Below, piece after piece: positions 5,204 to 12,403 of a DNA stretch of 20,664 nt. Source of the DNA: a bacterium. Its GTDB lineage: Bacteria > UBP15 > UBA6099 > DSWB01. The first letter of the stretch is position 1. Each line of letters starts with the position of its first letter. The position numbers were made by a program, and so were the translations under genes. The notes under the pieces were generated by a model that saw only the letters and a program-made list of their open reading frames with translations, searched no databases and had not been told where the DNA came from. Where the stretch lies: assembly GCA_020061125.1 (NCBI GenBank), contig JAGUYV010000226.1, positions 1 to 20,664 of the forward strand, in the 5' to 3' direction.

Positions 5204-7483
5204 ATGACGGCAAAGAATTTGTTGATGAATTACGTCATGACCAGCATGGCGGACTTGCTCCGGCTGCGGAATTTTCCGTATCCTCCTGCAGAAATCCCCA
5301 GGCTTCAAGTGTTCCCCATTTGGTACGGTTTGCGTCTTTCGATATGTTGGAGACATACATATACCATTGCAAAAATGCTGTTTCTAATATTGCTGATTCC
5401 CGCATTACTGTTTTCCGGCGGCGTGATCGCCATGGTGCAGCAGTTGACAAGCATGGTTGGCAGCCGGCAAAGCGCCATCAGTTTTTCAGATTCATCAATC
5501 GGTCCAATGATTTATCAGAAAGCACAGGAAATCGGAGACGCCCTCGCATTGATAGTGGGCCTGATCGCAATAGCCGCCATGATCGCGTTTCTTCATTTTG
5601 CAGCCATTGTATTAGCGAAAATTCTCTGCCGCATTGCGCATTCAACGCTGATGAGCTTCAGCGGAAAAATGCCGGGATTGCAAATGCAGTCTGGCAATGA
5701 AGATGAATTCACGGAGCAGCACTATGCCGTCATATCCCGTCCTATTTTCTGGGCCTTTATCGGAGCGGCTGCATTGGGCATTTATCAGGCGGTGGCATTC
5801 CACGCCGTCTATTTGCCGTTTGCAGGTCTGGCTTTGCCTGGCCCTCTGGTCGTGATTTTCTTCGCAGTGAATATGATCGCCGCGTTGTTTCTGTTTCTGC
5901 TTTCGTTGTCGTTGCCGTTTCTTGCGGGCGCGGTTATCTGCGGAGAACCGGAAGATGCGGCGACTCCTTTTTTATCCTTCACAAAGGCCTTTTTCAGAGC
6001 TCCCATCCGTTGGCTGATATATCACTTTGCTGTAACCATAATGGCTGCAATTGTCTCGTTCGTCATTCTGGGCCTTGCGGGATACGCATTGTCCGCCACC
6101 TTTTCCGCTTTTATACCTGTCGCCTCGCGGTTGATGAACATCGGGCACATCGAGGTAAAATTCGCCGTTCTGTACAGCGCTGTCGCCGCCGTGTGCCTTC
6201 TGGCTGTCGCCGCCTTTTTTGTTGCAGTTCCCGCAAGTGTGTTTCTCACCATGCAGAATGTTGTCACTGTTCTCATGCATCCCTTATACAGGGATAAAAA
6301 TGTTCCATATGCCGCAGGGTTCGATCGCTATGCCGGCGTCATCAAATTGGTTGCCGTTCTGCTATTTGTTCTGGGTGTCAGCGGTTATGTCCTGAAGCAG
6401 GGCCTCGGCAATGCGACATACGCCAACATTCTGTTCAACTTGAAAAAGTACGATCAGTCGGAAATCTATTATTTGAAAGTTCTGGAGAAAAATCCTGAAA
6501 ATCCCAAATCGTTGATGCGCCTCGGCCGCATTGAATTCATCCGCAAGAACGAGGATGCGGCTATGGCATATTTTGTGAAAGTGCTGGATATGGATTACGC
6601 AAAGAAGGAAATGGCGGAGCCAATCAGGCTTATGGCGGAAAAAAGCATGGCCGCGTTCGACATGGACAGGCTTACTTTGACTGCAGACTTGCTGCGCAAA
6701 CATTTTTCAAAGATTCCCAAAGTCAAAGAGACGCTGAAGAAAGCGGATGACATGCTCAAATTGCTCAAGAACCCCGTGAAAATTCAACAAATCGAGATTG
6801 TCCGGGCGGACGCGGGGTATTACGGTATTGAGTTCCGACTCGAAGCGGAAAACATTCTGCACAAAGCGAATCGAGATGCGCAAGCGGATTGCCGCATCAC
6901 CCTTGAAGGGCCAGAGGTCAGCGATACCATGACCGATTGCGGAATTTTCATTCCCGCACAAGCCCCCACCGAAGCCATAGACCACTCTTTCACCCTGGAC
7001 TGCGGTTACAACACCATGTGTTGGGCCGAAGGAGACTACAAAATCACCGTTTATCTCAATGGCCGCAAAGCCGGACAAAAGGCTTTTCAAATCAAGAAGC
7101 CAGTGACAATTCGCAATGTCACGGTCAACACGGCTGACGCGTTGCAGTCCGAGCTGACATTCCAGTTCGAGGCGGCAAACAATTTGCACGATTCCGGTCA
7201 AGACGCCCAGGCAGGCTGCCGGATCACTCTGGAAGGCCCGGATGTGAACCAAGCAATTGATGACTGCAACATCTTTATTCCCGCTTCGGATGAAGACACC
7301 ACAATCAATGGCAGATTCTCAACATATTGCGGCTATGATTACGATATCGGCACATCTGTTTGCTGGAATCAAGGATCTTATGTGCTTTCAGTTTATCTGT
7401 ATGACCAGATGGCCGGGAAAACGGATTTCAACATCGAAGCTCCGCAAGTGCAACAGGAGCAATACGATGAATATGGGGAATAG
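5204..7483 (+). CDS. Multi-spanning membrane protein with TPR-like region and two tandem four-cysteine C-terminal domains
   Basis: The product has 759 residues. The ATG at 5204 has GGGAG at 5192-5196. Residues 58-397 hold about eight hydrophobic segments (around 58-78, 111-139, 181-200, 210-246 as two, 268-296, 319-346, 378-397). Residues 403-515 are helical and TPR-like (ANILFNLKKYDQSEIYYLKV, then a second unit with LMRLGRIEFIRKNEDAAMAY). Two clearly homologous domains follow at 527-630 and 636-744, each with DAQAxCRITLEGP, CxIFIP, CGY and CW. Cysteines are 563, 579, 600, 606 and 672, 688, 709, 720, suggesting paired disulfides outside the cytoplasm. G+C is lower than in the flanking genes. 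I recognise no family for the whole protein. A role in envelope assembly or sensing is only a guess. Confidence 0.85.
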   Translation: MTAKNLLMNYVMTSMADLLRLRNFPYPPAEIPRLQVFPIWYGLRLSICWRHTYTIAKMLFLILLIPALLFSGGVIAMVQQLTSMVGSRQSAISFSDSSIGPMIYQKAQEIGDALALIVGLIAIAAMIAFLHFAAIVLAKILCRIAHSTLMSFSGKMPGLQMQSGNEDEFTEQHYAVISRPIFWAFIGAAALGIYQAVAFHAVYLPFAGLALPGPLVVIFFAVNMIAALFLFLLSLSLPFLAGAVICGEPEDAATPFLSFTKAFFRAPIRWLIYHFAVTIMAAIVSFVILGLAGYALSATFSAFIPVASRLMNIGHIEVKFAVLYSAVAAVCLLAVAAFFVAVPASVFLTMQNVVTVLMHPLYRDKNVPYAAGFDRYAGVIKLVAVLLFVLGVSGYVLKQGLGNATYANILFNLKKYDQSEIYYLKVLEKNPENPKSLMRLGRIEFIRKNEDAAMAYFVKVLDMDYAKKEMAEPIRLMAEKSMAAFDMDRLTLTADLLRKHFSKIPKVKETLKKADDMLKLLKNPVKIQQIEIVRADAGYYGIEFRLEAENILHKANRDAQADCRITLEGPEVSDTMTDCGIFIPAQAPTEAIDHSFTLDCGYNTMCWAEGDYKITVYLNGRKAGQKAFQIKKPVTIRNVTVNTADALQSELTFQFEAANNLHDSGQDAQAGCRITLEGPDVNQAIDDCNIFIPASDEDTTINGRFSTYCGYDYDIGTSVCWNQGSYVLSVYLYDQMAGKTDFNIEAPQVQQEQYDEYGE

Positions 7484-7538
7484 CGATTTTCGCTAACTCC
7501 TCTCTGTTCAATAAACTCAGGGCATTTTTATGCTGGCG

Positions 7539-7587
7539 GCCATGCATGCAGGCTTTGCTGTGCGACGCTGTGTATAATATGCATGGC
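7539..7587 (+). promoter_or_regulatory. Promoter with inverted repeat GCCATGCAT...ATGCATGGC
   Basis: A perfect TATAAT (7573-7578), preceded by GTG, lies directly against the right arm of a 9-bp perfect inverted repeat: GCCATGCAT at 7539-7547 and ATGCATGGC at 7579-7587. The arms are 31 bp apart and bracket the -35 to -10 area, the usual place for an operator. No good -35 hexamer is seen. Transcription would start near 7585, either about 185 bases before the URO-D-like gene or at the small ORF at 7583. Confidence 0.45.
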
Positions 7588-7744
7588 GGTGCACAGGGGA
7601 AATCTGTCTGTGTCTGGTTTGTCGCGGACAACAAACGGATGCGGGAATAAGAAACACGCTTTCAATGCAGAGCGGAATGATTTGCATAAGCACATTTATG
7701 AGCTTGAGAAAGGCTTGCTTTTGAACGGCACGCCGCAGTTGTGA
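7583..7744 (+). CDS. Possible small ORF, 53 aa, upstream of the URO-D-like gene
   Basis: An ATG at 7583, four bases after the -10 hexamer, opens 53 codons (beginning MAVHRGNLSVSGLSRTTNGC, ending LEKGLLLNGTPQL) to the TGA at 7742-7744, 25 bases before the next gene's start. The middle is polar and helical. There is no ribosome binding site, and the ATG lies very close to the -10 box, so translation would need a leaderless or near-leaderless transcript. It may simply be an open leader. Family unknown. Confidence 0.22.
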   Translation: MAVHRGNLSVSGLSRTTNGCGNKKHAFNAERNDLHKHIYELEKGLLLNGTPQL

Positions 7745-7769
7745 AACCATGCCGAAGGGAGAGAAGATC

Positions 7770-8882
7770 ATGACAATGGCAGAACGGCTCCACGCCGTGC
7801 TCCGCTTCGAGCAGCCGGACCGCCCGTTCTTTTTCCCCACCATCGGGTTCTGGGCCGAAACCATCCAGCGCTGGCACGGCGAGGGGCTGCCCGCATTCGT
7901 GTTCCACGATGTGCCCGCTTTCCTTTATTTTGATTTCGACCACTGGCTGCCGTTTCTGATCGGCGACCACGAGCTGCCCAACCTGTTCCCGCCGTTCGCG
8001 CCGCGCGTGCTCGAAAAGAAAGGCAAATATGAAATCTTCCGCGACCACGGCGGCAAGATCTACAAGCGGTTCCGGGACGGAAGCTCGTCCATCCCGCAGT
8101 TTCTCGAAGCGCCGGTCAAGACCATGGACGACTACCGCGCGCTGCGCTGGCGCCTGGATCCCGGTTTTCCGGGCCGGTGCGCCAACCCGGTGTTCGACCT
8201 CATGGCCGCGTATTGCAAACTGCGCGGCGCGCCCGGGGGCATGATGGTGTCCGGCCTGTTCGGGTTCCACCGCCATCTGCTCGGCGTGGAGACGCTCATG
8301 ACCGCGTACTACGACACGCCGGACATGCTGCACGCCATGGGCCGCGACTGGGCGCGCCTGTGCAAGGGCTGCATCCGCAGGTTGCGCAAACGCTACGGCA
8401 TCACGCTCGTCAACTTCTGGGAGGACATGTGCTTCCGCAGCGGCCCCATGATTTCCCCGCGCACCTTCCGCGAGTTCATGACCCCGTACTACAAGGAAGT
8501 GATCTCGGACGCGCGGGACCAGGGCGTGGAGTTCTTCTGGGTGGACACGGACGGCGACTGCTCGCTGGTGATACCGCTGTTCGAGGAAGCGGGCGTGAAC
8601 CTGTTGTACCCCTTCGAGGCGCAGGCGGGCATGGACATTGTGAAAGTGCGCGCGGACCATCCGCGCATGGCCATCCTCGGCGGGCTGGACAAGCGCGTAC
8701 TGGCCAAAGACCGCGCGGCCATCGAGGAGGAGGTCATGTCCAAAGTCCCGGCCATGCTCAAATCAGGCGGGTATATCGCGGCCCTGGACCACACCGTGCC
8801 CCCGGATGTGCCCCTCGAAAACTTCAAATTCTATCTCGAACTGCTCAAGAGCCGGGAACTGGCGGGACGCGGGATCGCGTAA
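7770..8882 (+). CDS. Uroporphyrinogen decarboxylase superfamily protein (not HemE)
   Basis: The product has 370 residues from the ATG at 7770, chosen because AAGGGAGA (7755-7762) is well placed for it; an in-frame ATG at 7749 would add seven residues. The sequence has the URO-D TIM-barrel layout: an N-terminal MAERLHAVLRFEQPDRPF, a central NFWEDMCFRSGPMISP, VDTDGDC (Cys264), the GGLDKRVLAKD stretch, and DHTVPPDV with D340-H341 near the C-terminus. The HemE N-terminal RQAGR substrate motif is absent. The family includes corrinoid-dependent methyltransferases (MtaA, CmuA) and many uncharacterised anaerobe proteins; this one belongs with the latter, characterised by the DHxVPPDV end. No corrinoid protein or cognate methyltransferase is adjacent, so the substrate is unknown. 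Confidence 0.9.
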   Translation: MTMAERLHAVLRFEQPDRPFFFPTIGFWAETIQRWHGEGLPAFVFHDVPAFLYFDFDHWLPFLIGDHELPNLFPPFAPRVLEKKGKYEIFRDHGGKIYKRFRDGSSSIPQFLEAPVKTMDDYRALRWRLDPGFPGRCANPVFDLMAAYCKLRGAPGGMMVSGLFGFHRHLLGVETLMTAYYDTPDMLHAMGRDWARLCKGCIRRLRKRYGITLVNFWEDMCFRSGPMISPRTFREFMTPYYKEVISDARDQGVEFFWVDTDGDCSLVIPLFEEAGVNLLYPFEAQAGMDIVKVRADHPRMAILGGLDKRVLAKDRAAIEEEVMSKVPAMLKSGGYIAALDHTVPPDVPLENFKFYLELLKSRELAGRGIA

Positions 8883-8886
8883 TCGC

Positions 8887-8892
8887 TATAAT
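8887..8892 (+). promoter_or_regulatory. Candidate -10 element of the AsmA-like gene
   Basis: TATAAT lies five bases after the stop of the URO-D-like gene and 34 bases before the TTG start at 8927. It suggests that the AsmA-like gene has its own promoter, although readthrough across the 44-bp gap is also possible. Confidence 0.35.
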
Positions 8893-8926
8893 TGCATAAT
8901 CCTGATTTTGTCTGGAGCAACGCGGT

Positions 8927-10777
8927 TTGGACACATACAAAATCATCCTGATCGTGCTGGCGGTGACGGCGGTGCTGTTCATGCCGTTCTACCCGTTCCG
9001 CATGGCCACGCGCCTGGTGCTCGCGATTCTGAATCTTATGTTGCCGCTGCCCATCAAGTTCGACGATATCGGCGGCATCCCCCTCATCGGCATCCGGCTG
9101 TTCAATGTGCGCATCGCGCTCAAGGGCGAAAGCTCGCTCAAGGCACGCGAGATGCGCATCCGCATCAATCTTCTGAATGTCCTGGTTCTGAAGCGGCCCA
9201 CCATTGACCCGGTGGTGTTCTACGATCCCGAGATTCACCTGTACCGCGAGAAGGAGCAGGGCGAGCTGTGGTTCCTGTTCCCGATCAACATCGCGCGCCG
9301 CGTGATCGGGCTGATCTTCGGCCACGCCATGGGCGCGAACAAGGTGTACATCGTCAACGGCCGCATCGTGCTGCACGGCTCCAAGGGCGACACGGAGATC
9401 ACGGACATGGAGGCGCTGTTCGTGACCATGGGCGCGGGCGCCACGGTGCGCTCCCTGGACTGCCGCATCGGCCAGGGCCGCCTCAAGCTCTCGCCCGAGG
9501 GCACGGCCTACGACTCCGCCATCAACATCGCCGCGCACGAGCTGCCCCTGGAAAAACTCGCCGCCCTCAAGATCCCCAAGGAACTCACCGGCCTAGTGCA
9601 GATCGAGGCCGTGATGAAAGGCGGGTTCGGCCCGCCGGTCATAGAAGGAAGCATGAAAGCATCGGTCATATATTTGCGCGAGCAGGCCATCCGCAATTTC
9701 GCGGCCCCGCTCCACTTCGAGGGCACCACCTTGAGCCTCAAGCCCATGCGCGGCGATGTGGCCGATTACCTGCTCACCGGGTCCCTCGAAAGCGATGTTG
9801 TAACGGACCGCGTGGAACTCAAGCTGCACGGCACGGGCACGGGCCGCGGGCCAGGCAACATCTTCAAGATGCTGAACATGAAGCCGTACATCCAGTCCGC
9901 GGTGTTCGACGGCCGCATTGACCTCGAGGGCGAGTTCGAGGATTTCACGGACATCACCGGAAGCATAGAAATCAAGCTGCGCGATGTGCGCCTCAATCCC
10001 GAGGCTTTCACCATGGAAGGCAACAAGCCCCGCGCATCCATGCCCCGCATCCCCATCCTGCATTTCGACATGTTCATGCAGGAAGGCTTTCTGCAGTTGG
10101 ATTCGATCAAGGCGTGGCTGCCCGGCTCGTTCGTGCGCATCTCGGGCCGCGTGGACATGACCCTGGACAAGGCGCTCGACAAGGTCACGGACACCTCGTA
10201 CGACATGCAGGCCTCCGTGCGCCGCGACGACACCATCAGCAAGGGCGCGGATCCCAAAGCCACGCTTTCTCTGCCCCTGGAGTTCAAGTCCGGCAAACTG
10301 CGCCTCAACACGCACCAGACCGACGATTCCAAAGACTTCAGCGCCACGGGCCGCGTGGAAATGCAGGACATCGTGGTGCAGAAGGAAGCGTTCGCGTTTC
10401 TGGGCAATCTGAACCGGTTCATCGAGGTGGGTTTCCGCGGCCTGCGCGGCGAAATGGACATCACGGCCGAGCGCATCTCGTTGAGCAATGTGTATGTGGC
10501 CGGCCGCTGGATGGATTTCACCGTGGACGGGTATATCGGCCTGGACGGCCGCCTGGATCTGCGCGCGCATGTCAAAGTGCTGTCCCGCGACCAGGTGCAG
10601 GACGGCGCTGGCCTGTTCCGCATTCTGCCCGAGTCCGTGTCCAGCCGCCTCAAGTCCGGGCTGCACATCACCGGCACCACGGCCCGTCCCCGCGTGCGTC
10701 TGGTCATGGGCGACGAACCCGGCGCCGTGGCGGGCGCGCGGTTGCTTGAAGGCGACACACCCGGAAGCGCGGACTGA
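8927..10777 (+). CDS. AsmA-like membrane-anchored periplasmic protein
   Basis: The product has 616 residues, starting at TTG 8927 with GGAG at 8914-8917. Residues ~5-27 are a single N-terminal transmembrane anchor (IILIVLAVTAVLFMPFYPF). The rest is a long beta-strand-rich periplasmic region of repeated alternating strands. A mid-region VELKLHGTGTGRGPGNIFKM and a C-terminal FLGNLNRFIEVGFRGLRGEM, then VYVAGRWMDFTVDGYIGLDG and SGLHITGTTARPRVRLV, match the AsmA/TamB/YhdP-type C-terminal signature (low-complexity strands plus a closing GT-x-xxPxV). These proteins form groove-shaped bridges that influence phospholipid transport to, or protein assembly in, the outer membrane. Its presence implies a diderm cell. 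Assignment within the superfamily is not possible here. Confidence 0.75.
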   Translation: MDTYKIILIVLAVTAVLFMPFYPFRMATRLVLAILNLMLPLPIKFDDIGGIPLIGIRLFNVRIALKGESSLKAREMRIRINLLNVLVLKRPTIDPVVFYDPEIHLYREKEQGELWFLFPINIARRVIGLIFGHAMGANKVYIVNGRIVLHGSKGDTEITDMEALFVTMGAGATVRSLDCRIGQGRLKLSPEGTAYDSAINIAAHELPLEKLAALKIPKELTGLVQIEAVMKGGFGPPVIEGSMKASVIYLREQAIRNFAAPLHFEGTTLSLKPMRGDVADYLLTGSLESDVVTDRVELKLHGTGTGRGPGNIFKMLNMKPYIQSAVFDGRIDLEGEFEDFTDITGSIEIKLRDVRLNPEAFTMEGNKPRASMPRIPILHFDMFMQEGFLQLDSIKAWLPGSFVRISGRVDMTLDKALDKVTDTSYDMQASVRRDDTISKGADPKATLSLPLEFKSGKLRLNTHQTDDSKDFSATGRVEMQDIVVQKEAFAFLGNLNRFIEVGFRGLRGEMDITAERISLSNVYVAGRWMDFTVDGYIGLDGRLDLRAHVKVLSRDQVQDGAGLFRILPESVSSRLKSGLHITGTTARPRVRLVMGDEPGAVAGARLLEGDTPGSAD

Positions 10778-10815
10778 AGCCGGGCGGCCCATAAGCGCAA
10801 AATTTGAATTATTCG

Positions 10816-10841
10816 AAAAAATTAGCGGTCATGATGACCGC
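10816..10841 (-). terminator. Intrinsic terminator of the minus-strand gene ending at 10844
   Basis: GCGGTCA (10825-10831) and TGACCGC (10835-10841) form a perfect 7-bp stem with a 3-base loop two bases after the stop codon. On the minus strand it is followed by TAATTTTTT. It lies between convergent genes and may also slow transcription from the AsmA-like gene. Confidence 0.75.
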
Positions 10842-10843
10842 CG

Positions 10844-12238
10844 TTATTTCTTTCTCATTTCCTCGCCGTACAACTGCCTGTACACCGTGGCCCTCTTGAA
10901 CAGGTCTTCCTTGAGTTCGCGGGGGTAGGGAATGTGTTTCCAGAACAGCTTGCGGATCTCGGCGTCCAGGACCTGGAAGCCCTGGGCTTCGCGCGTCATC
11001 CAGTCCACATAGTCGTCCACGAAATTCTTTGTGAGCTTGGTGTAGTCCAGGCCCGGGCGCGCCATGTGGTAGGCGCTGCCGAGTTCGCCGGGCAGATCCT
11101 TCCAGTTGAAGGATGTTGTAGCGCGGAACCATCGGTAGTTTCCGAGGGTGCGGATAAGAGAAGTGTCCGGCGGCATGGTGGGGGGCGGGAACAGGGGCAT
11201 GATGATGCGGTCGTGCCAGGCCATGCCCGTGCCCACGCCGGGCAGGATGAGCACTTTGGGGGGCGTGCGGCGGCCGCCTTTGTCGTGGAAGATCGTGGGG
11301 TCGCGCGCTTCAAGTTCCTCGAGCTTCCCGGCCACATAGTCCCGCGTAAACAGGGAAAAGCGCGTGTCCAGCGGAATCCATTTGTCAACAAGAACCGGGG
11401 TGTTGCGCAACACGCCGCCGCGCACGGCGCAGCTTCGCATCACATTCACCAGAAGGTCGAACTCCTCGCGCAGGCGGCGGAACTGATCCGCGCGGTGGCT
11501 GTCCATGGCGCTGCCGCCGTCCTGTTCGTCGCCCTCCAGCTTTGTGTTGAGATTGTCAATTTCGGCGTGCCCGAGCGCGAGGTCCTTGATCACGGCCTCG
11601 AGGCCGGCCGCTCCCTTTCTGATAATCTTCAACACCCGCAGCTTGTCCGAAGCGTCCGCTTCCGGGTCAAGCTCCTTGAACGCCTGCATAAGCTCCTGGA
11701 AGCCGTCGAATTCTTCCTTGTATTTGTCCTGGAGCTTTTTCTCGACTTCGCGGATCTTGGCGCGCAGCCGCTCTTCCTGTTCCTTTTTCTGGGACACGGC
11801 CTTTGTCTGCGCTACATCGCTGGTCAGAGGGATCAGGCCGCGCCCGATTTTCTCGAACCACTCGTTCAGGTAGAAGACCTCGAAGGCGGACCTACCCGCT
11901 GGCCTGTCGAGTTCCGCAGGCAGCAGTTCAAGCACAGAGCCTCCCGTGGCCAGTCGCGCATCCATGATCCCGAAGTTCATGAGCAGCCTGCGCTCGGGCG
12001 TCAGTTTCTTCCAGTCCTCACGGATTATGGAATTGATCATTTTCACATAAGACACGGACAGGATGCCGAGCGCCTTTTCAAAGTTTACCGCGGCGTCGGT
12101 TTTTGTGCGGTCCCTGTGCCCGAGGTACAGCTCCACAGCGGTTTCGATGTTTGCGGCCAGCGCCTGGTCCGCGGCCTGCGTGCGGCGGTAGAATTTCGCG
12201 TCAATCACGATAGGCTGTGCATTCTGATCCTTGTCCAT
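10844..12238 (-). CDS. Conserved-looking cytoplasmic protein with coiled coil, family not recognised
   Basis: The product has 464 residues, with ATG at 12238 and GGGAG (complement of 12246-12250) seven bases upstream. There is no signal peptide or membrane segment. Residues 1-140 are helical. Residues ~147-192 are a charged coiled coil (KKEQEERLRAKIREVEKKL). Helices with D/E-rich linkers follow to ~290. The C-terminal ~130 residues change character: PKVLILPGVGTGMAWHDRII, a proline-rich PPPTMPP segment, then aromatic and basic helices ending KHIPYPRELKEDLFKR and YGEEMRKK. No catalytic motif is evident. The VLILPGVGTG string resembles a glycine loop but lacks Walker A lysine. It is monocistronic, with a promoter-like TATAAT upstream and a terminator downstream. 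A structural or scaffolding role is possible but unproven. Confidence 0.85.
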   Translation of the reverse strand: MDKDQNAQPIVIDAKFYRRTQAADQALAANIETAVELYLGHRDRTKTDAAVNFEKALGILSVSYVKMINSIIREDWKKLTPERRLLMNFGIMDARLATGGSVLELLPAELDRPAGRSAFEVFYLNEWFEKIGRGLIPLTSDVAQTKAVSQKKEQEERLRAKIREVEKKLQDKYKEEFDGFQELMQAFKELDPEADASDKLRVLKIIRKGAAGLEAVIKDLALGHAEIDNLNTKLEGDEQDGGSAMDSHRADQFRRLREEFDLLVNVMRSCAVRGGVLRNTPVLVDKWIPLDTRFSLFTRDYVAGKLEELEARDPTIFHDKGGRRTPPKVLILPGVGTGMAWHDRIIMPLFPPPTMPPDTSLIRTLGNYRWFRATTSFNWKDLPGELGSAYHMARPGLDYTKLTKNFVDDYVDWMTREAQGFQVLDAEIRKLFWKHIPYPRELKEDLFKRATVYRQLYGEEMRKK

Positions 12239-12303
12239 GGGGTCGCTCCCGTGTGCTCCGCGCGGCCCTGCCCCGGCGCGGCGTTGTTATCTGTTCCATC
12301 TCC

Positions 12304-12312
12304 ATTATAGCA
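12304..12312 (-). promoter_or_regulatory. Extended -10 promoter of the coiled-coil protein gene
   Basis: On the minus strand TGCTATAAT is a perfect extended -10 (TATAAT = complement of 12304-12309, TG two bases upstream). It predicts a start near 12297 and a ~60-base leader. No -35 match is evident, which is common for extended -10 promoters. Confidence 0.5.
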
Positions 12313-12388
12313 CCACGCGCGGCGCGGACGGCGGCGTCTTCTTTTGTGTGTTCCCGCATTCCGCCTTTTCAAACCTGTCCGCGAAGCA

Positions 12389-12400
12389 TAAGATTATACT
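12389..12400 (+). promoter_or_regulatory. Candidate -10 region of the radical SAM gene
   Basis: TAAGAT (12389-12394) and TATACT (12395-12400) adjoin just before the ATG at 12404. If either is the -10 element, the transcript would begin within a few bases of the start codon. No ribosome binding site is present between them and the ATG. Confidence 0.3.
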
Positions 12401-12403
12401 GGA

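Noticed and set aside
5023-5700. 225-codon plus-strand frame beginning before the membrane protein gene
   Set aside because: No ribosome binding site, and most of it overlaps the 759-aa gene out of frame. A real fragment in 5023-5200 cannot be fully excluded.
7481-7495. TAGCGA-TTT-TCGCTA hairpin at the stop codon of the membrane protein gene
   Set aside because: Only a 6-bp stem and not followed by a T tract, so too weak to call a terminator.
7535-7550. Possible sigma-54 promoter (TGGC...ATGC) before the URO-D-like gene
   Set aside because: The GG and GC elements do not have the required spacing, and TTGC is not matched.
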